This document shows, in pieces, positions 18,067 through 27,509 of a stretch of 32,135 nucleotides of DNA; the stretch's first letter is position 1; every line of letters begins with the position of its first letter. The DNA is from Phenylobacterium sp. (GTDB lineage Bacteria > Pseudomonadota > Alphaproteobacteria > Caulobacterales > Caulobacteraceae). Both the position numbers and the translations under genes were made by a program. Where the stretch lies: assembly GCA_003136395.1 (NCBI GenBank), contig PLEH01000053.1, forward strand, positions 1 through 32,135, written 5' to 3'. The notes below the pieces were generated by a model, which was given only the letters and a program-made list of their open reading frames with translations, had not been told where the DNA came from and searched no databases.

Positions 18067-18888
18067 CTAGCCCTCCGCCGCCTCGTCTTCGCGGAAGCCC
18101 ATGATGTGGAAGCCCGCGTCCACATGGACGATCTCGCCGGTGGTCGAAAGCCCCAGGTCGGACAGCAGCCATAGGGCAGCCCCGGCCACGCCCTCCATGG
18201 AGGTGTCCTCCTGCATGGCCGAGAGCGAGCGGCCCTTGGCCAGCATGCCGCGCCCGCCGGAGATACCGGCCAGGGAGAGCGTCTTCATGGCCCCGGGCGA
18301 GAGTGCGTTGACCCGGATGCCCTTGGGCCCGAGGTCGCGGGCGGCGTAACGGACGGCCGCCTCCAGCGCCGCCTTGGCCACGCCCATGGTGTTGTAGTTC
18401 GGGATCGCCCGCTCGGAGCCCATGTAGGTGAGCGTGAGTATCGAGCCGCCGGTTTCCGGCATCAGGGCCGCTGCGCGCCGCGCGCAGTCGACGAAACTGA
18501 AGGCGGAGATGTTCATCGCCCGCAGGAAGCCTTCCCGCGTGGTGTTGTCCACAAAGGAGCCCTTCAGCTCGTCCCGACTGGCGGACGCGATGGCGTGGAC
18601 GAAGAAATCGATCTGGCCGAAGGCCTTCTCGACCACTCCGAAGGCCCTATCCATGGCCGCATCGTCGGTGACGTCGACGGGCGCCAGCACCTTGACCCCG
18701 AGGCTCTCGGCCAGCGGCTCGACCCTACGCTCCATGCCGGGCAGGTGCAGGAAGGCCATCTCCGCGCCCTGGGCGGCCAGCTGGCTGGCGATCCCCCAGG
18801 CTATGGACTGGTGGTTGGCGACCCCGGTGACGATCCCGCGCTTGCCGCGCATGAGCTTGCCCTTGGGCATATGATAGTCGTCGGCCAC
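18067..18888 (-). CDS. fabI: enoyl-[acyl-carrier-protein] reductase (NADH)
   Basis: GKRGIVTGVANHQSIAWGIASQLAAQGAEMAF, YMGSERAIPNYNTMGVAKAALEA, GPKGIRVNALSPGAMKTLSLAGI. GTG start 18888 or ATG 18870. Confidence 0.95.
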   Translation of the reverse strand: MADDYHMPKGKLMRGKRGIVTGVANHQSIAWGIASQLAAQGAEMAFLHLPGMERRVEPLAESLGVKVLAPVDVTDDAAMDRAFGVVEKAFGQIDFFVHAIASASRDELKGSFVDNTTREGFLRAMNISAFSFVDCARRAAALMPETGGSILTLTYMGSERAIPNYNTMGVAKAALEAAVRYAARDLGPKGIRVNALSPGAMKTLSLAGISGGRGMLAKGRSLSAMQEDTSMEGVAGAALWLLSDLGLSTTGEIVHVDAGFHIMGFREDEAAEG

Positions 18889-19010
18889 GTGGCGTCTCCC
18901 GTCGCTCGTTTGTCGCGGCGTTTGTGGCCGGGCCCCGCGCGATAGGCAAGCGGCCATCGCCCCTTCATTTTTCGCCGCGGGGCGCTCATAGGGGATTGGT
19001 CGGAGCCTTG

Positions 19011-20789
19011 ATGATCGACGTTTCCTTCCTGTCGCCGCCGCGTCGATGGCCGGTCCGGCTCATGAGCGCGCTTCGCCGCCGGCTGCGGACGAGCGAGCTG
19101 TGGCTCATCGCCCTGTCGGTGGCGGTGGGCGCCGCCGCCGGACTGCTCGCGGTCTTCCAGAGCCGCGTCGCGCACGGCATCCAGAGCCTGCTCTACGGTA
19201 TCGGCCCCGCCGACCACCTGAGCGCCGTCGCGCGGATCGCGCCCGTGCGGGCGTTGTGGCTCGTCGCGGGCGGCCTGGCGCTCGGCCTGTTCACCTGGGC
19301 GGTCAGCCGCCGGCGCACCACCGGGCTCGTGGACGTGGTCGAGGCCAATGCGCTGCACGGCGGGGTGCTGGGTCTTGCCGACAGCCTGATCGTCTGCGCC
19401 CAGACCATATTGTCGAACGGGGTCGGGGCGTCGGTGGGCCTGGAGGCGGCCTACGCCCAGGCGGGCGGCGCGGCGGCCTCCTTCGCGGGCGGGCGCATGA
19501 AGCTGCGGCGTCACGACATGCGCATCCTGGTGGGCGCCGGCGCGGGCGCGGCCATAGGCGCGGCCTTCGGCGCGCCGCTGACCGGCGCCTTCTACGCCTT
19601 CGAAATCGTCATCGGCGCCTACACGCCCTCGGCCATCGCCCCCGTGGCCGCCGCCTGCCTGGCCAGCGTGCTCGTCTCCAAGGGCGTCGGGGGCGTGCCC
19701 TATTCCATCGAGATCAAGTCCCAGCACGCGCCCGACGCGGTGGGCTACCTGCTCTACGCCGGCCTGGGGCTGATCTGCGCCCTGGCCGGGGTGCTGATCA
19801 TGCGTCTGGTGGCCGCCGCGGAGCGGGCGGTGCGGCGCTCTGCGATCCCGGCGGCCCTGCGCCCGGCGGTGGGCGGAATCCTGCTGGGCGGCCTGGCGGT
19901 GGTCTCGCCGCAGACCCTGTCGGCCGGCCACGGGGCTTTGCACCTCGACCTTGCGGTCGGCATGCCGCTGATTCTGCTGGCGATCGTCCTGGTCCTGAAG
20001 AGCGGCGCGTCGATCATCTCGCTCGGCTTCGGGTTCCGCGGCGGACTGTTCTTCGCCTCGCTGTTCCTGGGGTCTCTGCTGGGTCAGATCTACGCGGGCC
20101 TGGCCGACCTCTCGCCCCTCACGGAGAAGCTGACGCCGGAGAACGCCGCCCTGGTGGGCATGGGCGCCCTGGCGGTGGCGATCGTCGGCGGCCCCTTGAC
20201 CATGTCCTTCCTCGTGCTCGAGACCACCGGGGATTTCGGCGTCGCCGCCGCGACCCTCGCCGCGGCGCTGATCGCCTCCACCGTGGTGCGCGAGCGCTTC
20301 GGCTATTCGTTCTCGACCTGGCGGCTCCACCTGCGCGGCGAGACCATCCGCAGCGCCCGCGACGTCGGCTGGATGCGCAGCCTGACCGCCGGGCGGATGA
20401 TGCGCGCCGAACCGCCGACCTCGCCGGCGACCGCCACGGTCGCCGAGTTCCGGGGGCGTTTCCCGCTCGGCTCCACCTCCCGGGTGTTCCTTCTGGACGA
20501 AACGGGCCGCTACGCCGGGGTGGTGATCACAGCGGACGCCTATGCTGAAAGCGTGGAGCTGCAGGCCCCGATCGACGCCCTGGCGACCAGCCGTGACATC
20601 GTCCTCTCCTCAGACACGGACATCGAGGCGGTGATGCGGCTGTTCGAGACCAGTGGAACCGATGCGCTTGCCGTGGTTGACGACGACCGGCGCGTGCTCG
20701 GCCTGGTCACCGAGGCCTATGTGGTGCGCCGCTACGCCAGCGAGCTGGAGCGCCAGCAGATGGACCACTACGGCGAGGGCCGCGCCTAG
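19011..20789 (+). CDS. ClC-family chloride channel/antiporter with C-terminal CBS domain
   Basis: [67 protein letters not shown]-like tail ([18 protein letters not shown]). Confidence 0.88.
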   Translation: MIDVSFLSPPRRWPVRLMSALRRRLRTSELWLIALSVAVGAAAGLLAVFQSRVAHGIQSLLYGIGPADHLSAVARIAPVRALWLVAGGLALGLFTWAVSRRRTTGLVDVVEANALHGGVLGLADSLIVCAQTILSNGVGASVGLEAAYAQAGGAAASFAGGRMKLRRHDMRILVGAGAGAAIGAAFGAPLTGAFYAFEIVIGAYTPSAIAPVAAACLASVLVSKGVGGVPYSIEIKSQHAPDAVGYLLYAGLGLICALAGVLIMRLVAAAERAVRRSAIPAALRPAVGGILLGGLAVVSPQTLSAGHGALHLDLAVGMPLILLAIVLVLKSGASIISLGFGFRGGLFFASLFLGSLLGQIYAGLADLSPLTEKLTPENAALVGMGALAVAIVGGPLTMSFLVLETTGDFGVAAATLAAALIASTVVRERFGYSFSTWRLHLRGETIRSARDVGWMRSLTAGRMMRAEPPTSPATATVAEFRGRFPLGSTSRVFLLDETGRYAGVVITADAYAESVELQAPIDALATSRDIVLSSDTDIEAVMRLFETSGTDALAVVDDDRRVLGLVTEAYVVRRYASELERQQMDHYGEGRA

Positions 20790-21997
20790 ACCTTCGCCAT
20801 CACCAGGCAGCCGTTGGTCCCGCCGAAGCCGAAGCTGTTGGACATCACGGTCTCAAGGTCGCGGTCGGCGCGCTCGAGCAGGATCGGCAGATCGGCGAAC
20901 TCGGGGTCGAGAGTCTCGATGTTGGCGCTCTTGGCGGCGAATCCGTTGTTGAGCATCAGCAGGCAGTAGATCGCCTCCTGCGCCCCGGCCGCGCCCAGGC
21001 TGTGGCCGGTCAGCGACTTGGTCGACGAGATCAGCGGGGGCTTGGCGCCGAACACGCCGCGCACCGCCTCCATCTCGCGGGAGTCGCCCACCGGCGTCGA
21101 GGTGCCGTGCGGGTTCAGGTAGTCGATGGTCCGCCCGCCGATGGTCGACATGGCGAGCTTCATGCAGCGCACCGCGCCCTCGCCGGAGGGGGCGACCATG
21201 TCGAAGCCGTCGGAGTTGGCGGCGTAGCCGATGATCTCGCCATAGATCTTCGCGCCGCGGGCCTTGGCGCGCTCGTACTCTTCCAGCACCACGATCCCGC
21301 CGCCGCCGGCGATGACGAAGCCGTCGCGGGCCACGTCGTAGGCGCGGCTGGCCACCGCCGGGGTCGCGTTGAAGTTGGAACTCATGGCGCCCATGGCGTC
21401 GAACATGACGCTGAGGGTCCAATCGAGCTCCTCGACGCCGCCGGCGAAGACCACGTCCTGCTTGCCCATCTGGATCTGCTCGACGCCGACCCCGATGCAG
21501 TGGGCCGAGGTGGCGCAGGCCGAGGAGATCGAGAAGTTGAGGCCCTTGATCTTGAACCAGGTGGCGAGCACGGCCGAGGCGCCGGAACTCATCGCCTTGG
21601 GCACCGCGAACGGGCCGACGCGCTTGGGGCCCTTGGTGCGGGTGATCTCGGCGGCCTCGACGATGGCCCGGGTCGAGGGGCCGCCGGAGCCGACGATCAG
21701 CCCGGTGCGCTCGTGGGAGACTTCGGCTTCGTCCAGGCCGGAATCGGCGATCGCCTGCTCCATGGCCAGGTGGCCGAAGGCCGTGCCCTGGGCCAGGAAC
21801 CGCAGCGCCCGGCGGTCGATCAAGGATTCCCAGTCGATCTGCGGCGGGGCGTGCACCTGGCAGCGAAAGCCGAGCTCGGCGTACTCCGGCGCGGCCACCA
21901 CGCCGGATTTCGCCTCACGCAACGAGGCGAGCACTTCGTTGGCGTTGTTGCCGATGGACGAGACGATGCCCATTCCGGTGACGACGACGCGGCGCAT
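20786..21997 (-). CDS. fabB: beta-ketoacyl-ACP synthase I
   Basis: [84 protein letters not shown]. Confidence 0.96.
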   Translation of the reverse strand: MRRVVVTGMGIVSSIGNNANEVLASLREAKSGVVAAPEYAELGFRCQVHAPPQIDWESLIDRRALRFLAQGTAFGHLAMEQAIADSGLDEAEVSHERTGLIVGSGGPSTRAIVEAAEITRTKGPKRVGPFAVPKAMSSGASAVLATWFKIKGLNFSISSACATSAHCIGVGVEQIQMGKQDVVFAGGVEELDWTLSVMFDAMGAMSSNFNATPAVASRAYDVARDGFVIAGGGGIVVLEEYERAKARGAKIYGEIIGYAANSDGFDMVAPSGEGAVRCMKLAMSTIGGRTIDYLNPHGTSTPVGDSREMEAVRGVFGAKPPLISSTKSLTGHSLGAAGAQEAIYCLLMLNNGFAAKSANIETLDPEFADLPILLERADRDLETVMSNSFGFGGTNGCLVMAKV

Positions 21998-22021
21998 GGT
22001 TCCTTCCGGTTTCCTCGGCCC

Positions 22022-22537
22022 TTAAGAGCGCTTAGAGAGGCCGACGCGCAGGTCGGCCGCCCAATAGATGGGAACTCCATCGGCTTCCAACACCCCGTCG
22101 CCGATCCCCATGACCAGACGGCGGTTGATGACCCGCTTCATCTCGATCTTGTAGGTGACGGTCTTGATGTTGGGCGTGACCTCGCCGCCGAACCTCACAT
22201 CGCCGCAGCCGAGCGCGCGGCCGTGGCCCTTGCCGCCGATCCAGCCCAGGTAGAAACCGACCAGCTGCCAGAGCGCGTCGAGGCCGAGGCTGCCGGGCAT
22301 CACCGGGTCGCCGATGAAGTGGCAGGCGAAGAACCAGAGGCCGGGGTCGATGTCGTACTCGGCCTCGATGTAGCCCTTGCCGTGCGCGCCGCCCGTGTCG
22401 TTGATCTGGGTGATGCGGTTGAACAGCAGCATCGGCGGGGCCGGCAGCTGAGCGTTGCCGGGCCCGTACATCTCGCCGCGGGCGCACTGCATCAGCTCCT
22501 CGAAGCTGTAGTGGTCCTTGGCCATGGGTTCGGTCAT
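22022..22537 (-). CDS. fabA: 3-hydroxydecanoyl-ACP dehydratase/isomerase
   Basis: [65 protein letters not shown]. Confidence 0.96.
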   Translation of the reverse strand: MTEPMAKDHYSFEELMQCARGEMYGPGNAQLPAPPMLLFNRITQINDTGGAHGKGYIEAEYDIDPGLWFFACHFIGDPVMPGSLGLDALWQLVGFYLGWIGGKGHGRALGCGDVRFGGEVTPNIKTVTYKIEMKRVINRRLVMGIGDGVLEADGVPIYWAADLRVGLSKRS

Positions 22538-22602
22538 CTGGCGATCCGTCTCTTCAGGGGAATTGGCCGTAGCAGAGCCGCACCCGGCGCTCAATGGCGC
22601 GT

Positions 22603-23145
22603 CTAATGGCATTGTGGCCCGTCGGTTGTGCCCCAAAGCGTCCCTTCGCGCACCCAGCCGGAGGCATGGTCAGCCTTCACCTTGCACCAGCCTTTGTCGC
22701 AATGGTCCAGCGCCGCGAGCGCGTGCGCGTTCAAATAGGCATTCGCCTTGAAGCCGTCCTTGGGGCGTTTCAACAGCGCCACCGGTTGAGCGGCGGTGTT
22801 CATGGTGGTGCGCCGTCCGTCGGTCACGCGCTTGTGCACCCAGGCCAGCGTCCCCTCCGGATCGCAGACCCTGCGCCATTCGCTGGTTTCGGCGATCACC
22901 TGTAGCGGCAGGCCGCGGACGCGATAGACGAACAGCAGTTTGTGGTCGTCGCCCGGACCCGCCCGGGCGTTGACCTTGTCGAATTTCAGCGAGACGTAGC
23001 GCGGCACCGGCATGCCCGACGGCGTCTGGCGCTCCTCGGGCCGCGCGGCGGCCTCCGCGCGGGTGAAAACGCCGCCTGCAAGGAGCCCGAAAGCGGCCAG
23101 CAGTCCGATCGCCGCGCCTTTCAGCAATCGGCGTTCGGCGGGCAT
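22603..23145 (-). CDS. Exported bacterial SH3 domain protein
   Basis: Signal-like N-terminus; [57 protein letters not shown]; second SH3-like repeat ([14 protein letters not shown]). Confidence 0.85.
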   Translation of the reverse strand: MPAERRLLKGAAIGLLAAFGLLAGGVFTRAEAAARPEERQTPSGMPVPRYVSLKFDKVNARAGPGDDHKLLFVYRVRGLPLQVIAETSEWRRVCDPEGTLAWVHKRVTDGRRTTMNTAAQPVALLKRPKDGFKANAYLNAHALAALDHCDKGWCKVKADHASGWVREGTLWGTTDGPQCH

Positions 23146-23269
23146 CAATTGCTGTGGGTCGCCTTGGCCGCCCATGGAGCCTTTGCTAGAGGTGCTAATC
23201 AACACGGCGCGCCGGTGAAGCGGCGCGGGAAACGTCCCTCTTCACGTCACGTCCTTTTTCAAGTCAGAC

Positions 23270-24256
23270 ATGGCCGCCCGCAAGCCGAAAGTCATCGTCA
23301 CGCGAAAACTCCCCGATCCGGTGGAGACGCGGATGCGCGAACTGTTCGACACCGAGCTCAACCTCACCGACGCGCCGTTGACCCGCGCCCAGCTCTCCGA
23401 CGCGGTCGCCCGGGCCGATGTGCTGGCCCCGACCATCACCGACAAGATCGATGAGACCCTGCTGGCCCGCGCCGGGCCGCAGCTGAAGCTGATCGCCAAC
23501 TTCGGGGCCGGCATCGACCACATCGACGTGGCCGCCGCCAACGCCAGGGGGATCACCGTCACCAATACGCCGGGCGTGCTCACGGAGGACACCGCCGATC
23601 TGACCATGGCGCTGATCATGGCGGTGGCCCGCCGGATCGTCGAAGGCGCCAATGTCACCCAGGCCGGCGAGTTCACCGGCTGGACCCCCACATGGATGAT
23701 GGGGCGCCGGATCACCGGCAAGCGGCTGGGGATCATCGGCATGGGCCGGATCGGCCAGGCGGTGGCGCGCCGGGCGCGCGCCTTCGGCCTGCAGATCCAC
23801 TACCACAACCGAAAACCGGTCAGCCCGCGGATCGCCGAGGAGCTGGAGGCCACCTACTGGGAGAGTCTCGACCAGATGCTGGGCCGCACCGACATCATCA
23901 CGGTCCACTCGCCGCACACGCCGGCCACCTATCACCTGCTCTCGGCCAGGCGGCTGAAGCTTCTGCAGCCCCACGCCATCCTGATCAACACCGCCCGCGG
24001 CGAGATCATCGACGAGACGGCGCTGGCCGAGCTCCTGAAATCGGGCGCCATCGCCGGCGCCGGCCTCGACGTCTTCGAGTTCGAGCCGAAGATCAATCCG
24101 AAGCTGCTGGGCCTGCCCAACGCGGTCCTCTTGCCCCACCTGGGCTCGGCGACCATCGAGGGTCGCATCGACATGGGCGAGAAGGTGATCATCAACATCC
24201 GCACCTGGATGGACGGCCACAAGCCGCCGGACCGGGTCATCCCGTCGATGATGTGA
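23270..24256 (+). CDS. 2-hydroxyacid dehydrogenase, D-glycerate/hydroxypyruvate-type
   Basis: NFGAGIDHIDVAAANARGITVTNTPGVLTEDTADL, GKRLGIIGMGRIGQAVARRARAFGL, LINTARGEIIDETALAELL. Confidence 0.92.
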   Translation: MAARKPKVIVTRKLPDPVETRMRELFDTELNLTDAPLTRAQLSDAVARADVLAPTITDKIDETLLARAGPQLKLIANFGAGIDHIDVAAANARGITVTNTPGVLTEDTADLTMALIMAVARRIVEGANVTQAGEFTGWTPTWMMGRRITGKRLGIIGMGRIGQAVARRARAFGLQIHYHNRKPVSPRIAEELEATYWESLDQMLGRTDIITVHSPHTPATYHLLSARRLKLLQPHAILINTARGEIIDETALAELLKSGAIAGAGLDVFEFEPKINPKLLGLPNAVLLPHLGSATIEGRIDMGEKVIINIRTWMDGHKPPDRVIPSMM

Positions 24257-24260
24257 GCTA

Positions 24261-24398
24261 TCCCTCCCCGTTCCGGGGAGGGTGGCGAGCAAAGCGAGAC
24301 GGGTGGGGAGGTGTGGGCCGGCGTGCTGAGACCGCGCTTGAACGCGACTCCCCCACCCTGATCGCTGCGCGATCTGTCCCTCCCCATCAGGGGAGGGA
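24261..24398. repeat. ~138-bp multi-hairpin repeat, copy 2 (between convergent genes)
   Basis: Same orientation and near-identical sequence to copy 1. 3' stem GATCG-CTGCG-CGATC covaries with GACGG-CTCCG-CCGTC of copy 1. Confidence 0.92.
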
Positions 24399-25130
24399 GG
24401 AACACACCGGACACTCCGGGTCGGCGCCCACCTTCACCGTCCGCGTCTCCGCCGAGAGCGCGTCGTAGATCAGCAGGCGCCCCGTCAGCGGCTCGCCCGC
24501 GCCCGTGACCAGCTTGATCGCCTCGAGCGCCATCATCGAGCCGACGACGCCGGCCAGGGCCCCCACAACCCCGACCGCGACGCAGGTCTCGGCGTCGGGT
24601 GGAATTTCAGGGACCAGGCAGCGATAGCAGGGCTTGCCGGCGAAGACGCCCACCTGGCCGGTCCAGCGGCCGATGGCGCCGGAGATGAGCGGCTTGCCGT
24701 GGCGCACGCAGGCGGCGTTGACCTCATAGCGGACGGCGAAGTTGTCGGTGCCGTCGAGCACGATGTCGACGCCCTCCACCAGCTCGTCGGCGTTCGCGGC
24801 GCTGAAGGCCTCATTGAGGCCGGCCACGAAGATGTGCGGGTTGAGCGCCGCCAAACGGTCGGTCCCGGCCTCGGCCTTGGGCCGCCCGATATCGTCTTCA
24901 GTGAAGAGCACCTGACGCTGCAGGTTGGAGAGGTCCACCGCGTCCGGGTCGACCAGGATCAGCGTTCCGATCCCGGCGGCGGCCAGGTAGAGGGCGGCGG
25001 GCGAGCCCAGGCCGCCGGCGCCGACGATGAGCGCGCGCGCGGCCTTCAGCTTCTGCTGGCCCGGGCCGCCCACCTCGCGCAGCACCAGGTGGCGGGCGTA
25101 GCGCTCGATCTCGGCGTCGGTGAAGGCCAT
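24387..25130 (-). CDS. HesA/MoeB/ThiF-family adenylyltransferase
   Basis: RYARHLVLREVGGPGQQKLKAARALIVGAGGLGSPAALYLAAAGIGTL, DGTDNFAVRYEVN, zinc CxxC pairs CYRC and CPVC near the C-terminus. Confidence 0.92.
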   Translation of the reverse strand: MAFTDAEIERYARHLVLREVGGPGQQKLKAARALIVGAGGLGSPAALYLAAAGIGTLILVDPDAVDLSNLQRQVLFTEDDIGRPKAEAGTDRLAALNPHIFVAGLNEAFSAANADELVEGVDIVLDGTDNFAVRYEVNAACVRHGKPLISGAIGRWTGQVGVFAGKPCYRCLVPEIPPDAETCVAVGVVGALAGVVGSMMALEAIKLVTGAGEPLTGRLLIYDALSAETRTVKVGADPECPVCSSLP

Positions 25131-25279
25131 GGGGGCCATCTTGGCGCCCAGCCGCGCATGCGCAACCCGCATCGCGGCGCCGGTCGCATGCGGCGGCTCA
25201 TTCGTCGCTCTGGATCGCGACGGGCGCTTCGCGCTAGTCCATAGGCGAGGATGACGCCCCGGGGGGAGCCTGAAGACCC

Positions 25280-26140
25280 ATGCTGAAGATGATCCGGGGG
25301 CTCGCCGCCGCCGCCCTGCTCGCCACCGCCGCCCAGGCCGCGCCACCCTCGCAACCGGCCGATCCCGCGCCCGTCATCGCGGCCGAGCACGCCTTCGCGG
25401 CCCGCGCCGCGGTCGTCGGGGTCGCGCCGAGCTTCCTGGAATATATGACCGACGACGCCATCGTCTTCAGCCCGGACCCGTTGCTGGCCCGGGCGGTCTA
25501 TGGCGGCCGCCCGCCGCCCAAGCTCCCGAAGGACGGCGGGACGCTGCTGAACTGGTGGCCCAATTTCGCTGGGATCTCACGGTCCGGCGACCTCGGCTTC
25601 ACCACCGGGCCGGCGAGCGTCAACAGCGGCAAGCCGCGAGTCTTCTACTTCACTGTCTGGGCCCGCCAGCCCGACGGCGGCTGGAAGTGGGTCTACGACG
25701 GCGGCGTCGAGGCCGACGGGGCGGCGGCGGTCGGCCCAGAGGCCACGCCCATCGCCCTGCCGCCGGGGGACGCGCGGCCCATGGCCCCGGACGCCGCCAT
25801 GAACCAGGTCCGCGCCGCCGAGATCGCGCTCGCCGCCCGCGCCAGGACCGATGTCGTGGCGGCCCTCAAGGCGGTTCTGGCGCCTGACGCGCGCGTGCAG
25901 GGTTCGGATCTTGGACCGGCGACGACCGCGGCCGCGGTGGACAGGGAACTGGCGACCCGCGCCAAGGTCATCGCCTTCGGACCGATCGGCGGCGGCGCCT
26001 CGCACGCCGGCGACCTCGTCTGGACCTACGGCGACGCGCGCTGGGCGGAGGGCCGCGGCCACTATGTCCGGATCTGGCAACGCCGCGCCGGCAAGTGGGC
26101 GCTGGTGTTCGATCAGATCATCAAGGTTTCCCTCCCCTAA
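25280..26140 (+). CDS. Exported DUF4440/SnoaL-like (NTF2-type) protein
   Basis: Signal peptide, AEHAFAARAAVVGVAPSFLEYMTDDAIVFSP, FYFTVWARQPDGGWKWVYDGG; second similar half. Last residues SLP-stop come from the repeat. Confidence 0.78.
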   Translation: MLKMIRGLAAAALLATAAQAAPPSQPADPAPVIAAEHAFAARAAVVGVAPSFLEYMTDDAIVFSPDPLLARAVYGGRPPPKLPKDGGTLLNWWPNFAGISRSGDLGFTTGPASVNSGKPRVFYFTVWARQPDGGWKWVYDGGVEADGAAAVGPEATPIALPPGDARPMAPDAAMNQVRAAEIALAARARTDVVAALKAVLAPDARVQGSDLGPATTAAAVDRELATRAKVIAFGPIGGGASHAGDLVWTYGDARWAEGRGHYVRIWQRRAGKWALVFDQIIKVSLP

Positions 26141-26264
26141 TGGGAGGGTGGCCGGCGAAGCGAGACGGGTGGGGAGGTGTGGGTCGGGACTCTGAGTCGG
26201 CGCTTTAACGCGACTGCCCCAACCTGATCGCTGCGCGATCTGTCCCTCCCCATTAAGGGGGGAA
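26129..26264. repeat. ~138-bp multi-hairpin repeat, copy 3 (between convergent genes)
   Basis: tccctcccctaatgggagggtggccggcgaagcgagacgggtggggaggtgtggg...cctgatcgctgcgcgatctgtccctccccattaagggggga; more diverged, same hairpins. Confidence 0.9.
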
Positions 26265-26265
26265 A

Positions 26266-26739
26266 CTAGCCCCGCTCGCGGCGCGCTTCCCAGATCGCCT
26301 GTTCCAGGGCCCGGGCGAAGTCGGCGCGCTCGCCGGGGCTGAGCGCCTGGGCGACGGGCACGTCCTTTCCGGAGAGCGCCAGGCGCACCCCGATTGTGCG
26401 CTCCTCGTCCTTCTCGACGGTGACACGGGTGAAGGCCGTCGGGCTTTCCCAGACGACCTTGGTCCAGTTGGGCGCCTCGTGGGTGACCACCACGTCGCGC
26501 GCGGTGATGGTCACCCGCTCGATCCGCCGCGCGCCGGCGAAGCTGACCGCGAAGGCCACGATCACCGCCAGCACGTCGAGGGCCATGAAGAACGGCACCA
26601 GCGTCGCGCCGTAATAGACGAAGACCGCCGAGGAGACGCAGTTGCAGAGCGTCACCACGGCGATCAGGATGATGAAGCCACGCTCGGAGAGCGATCGGTG
26701 CGGCCTGATCACCGCGTCCATGTAGGTCTGGCCGAGCAT
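26266..26739 (-). CDS. DUF2244 domain-containing membrane protein
   Basis: IRPHRSLSERGFIILIAVVTL, two TM segments, W/P pattern ...TRVTVEKDE..; typical DUF2244 layout. Confidence 0.85.
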   Translation of the reverse strand: MLGQTYMDAVIRPHRSLSERGFIILIAVVTLCNCVSSAVFVYYGATLVPFFMALDVLAVIVAFAVSFAGARRIERVTITARDVVVTHEAPNWTKVVWESPTAFTRVTVEKDEERTIGVRLALSGKDVPVAQALSPGERADFARALEQAIWEARRERG

Positions 26740-26807
26740 GCGGACGCGAACATAGGCCCGGAAACCGCCTTGGCGGAAGGCCGCGCGGCAACCATTCTGC
26801 GCTTCAG

Positions 26808-27509
26808 ATGGCCAAGACCCCGAGACTCACGAAAAAAAAGCCCCGCGCGAAGCGCCTCGCGCCGGCCGAAGAGGCCCGGATCGCCGAGATCTTCCGGCGC
26901 TTCGAAGAGCAGGAGAGCGACCCCCGCACCGAGCTCGACTATGGAAGCCCCTTCGAGCTGGTCACCGCCGTGGCGCTCTCGGCCCAGGCAACGGACGTCT
27001 CGGTGAACAAGGCCACCGACCGGCTCTTCAAGGTGGCCGATACGCCGGCCAAGATGCTCGCCCTGGGCGAGGCGGGCCTGAAGCCCTTCATCTCCTCGAT
27101 CGGCCTCTTCAACACCAAGGCCAAGAACGTCATCGCCATGAGCCGAATCCTCGTGGAGCAGTATGGCGGCGAAGTCCCGCTGACCCGCGAGGCCCTGCAG
27201 GCCCTGCCCGGCGTCGGGCGCAAGACCGCCTCGGTGGTGCTGAACGAGCTGCGCATCGAGCCGGCCATCGCCGTGGACACCCACGTCTTCCGCGTCTCCC
27301 ACCGCCTGGGCCTGGCCAACGGCAAGACGCCGGACCAGGTGGAGGCCGAGCTCATGGCGATCGTGCCGGCGCCGCTCCAGACCCGCGCCCACCACTGGCT
27401 CATCCTGCACGGCCGCTACGTCTGCGTGGCGCGCCGGCCGAAGTGCGAAGATTGCGTGGTGGGCGACCTCTGCCCCAGCCGGAAGCTGTTCGTCCCGCGG
27501 GGCGCCTAA
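26808..27509 (+). CDS. nth: endonuclease III
   Basis: PFELVTAVALSAQATDVSVNKAT, LPGVGRKTASVVLNE, VDTHVFRVSHRLGL, Fe-S C-x6-C-x2-C-x5-C (CVARRPKCEDCVVGDLC). Confidence 0.96.
   Translation: MAKTPRLTKKKPRAKRLAPAEEARIAEIFRRFEEQESDPRTELDYGSPFELVTAVALSAQATDVSVNKATDRLFKVADTPAKMLALGEAGLKPFISSIGLFNTKAKNVIAMSRILVEQYGGEVPLTREALQALPGVGRKTASVVLNELRIEPAIAVDTHVFRVSHRLGLANGKTPDQVEAELMAIVPAPLQTRAHHWLILHGRYVCVARRPKCEDCVVGDLCPSRKLFVPRGA

Noticed and set aside
18801-20330. 509-aa minus ORF opposite the ClC gene
   Set aside because: Shadow ORF rich in Gln/His/Arg/Gly with no motifs; the + frame is a convincing ClC protein.
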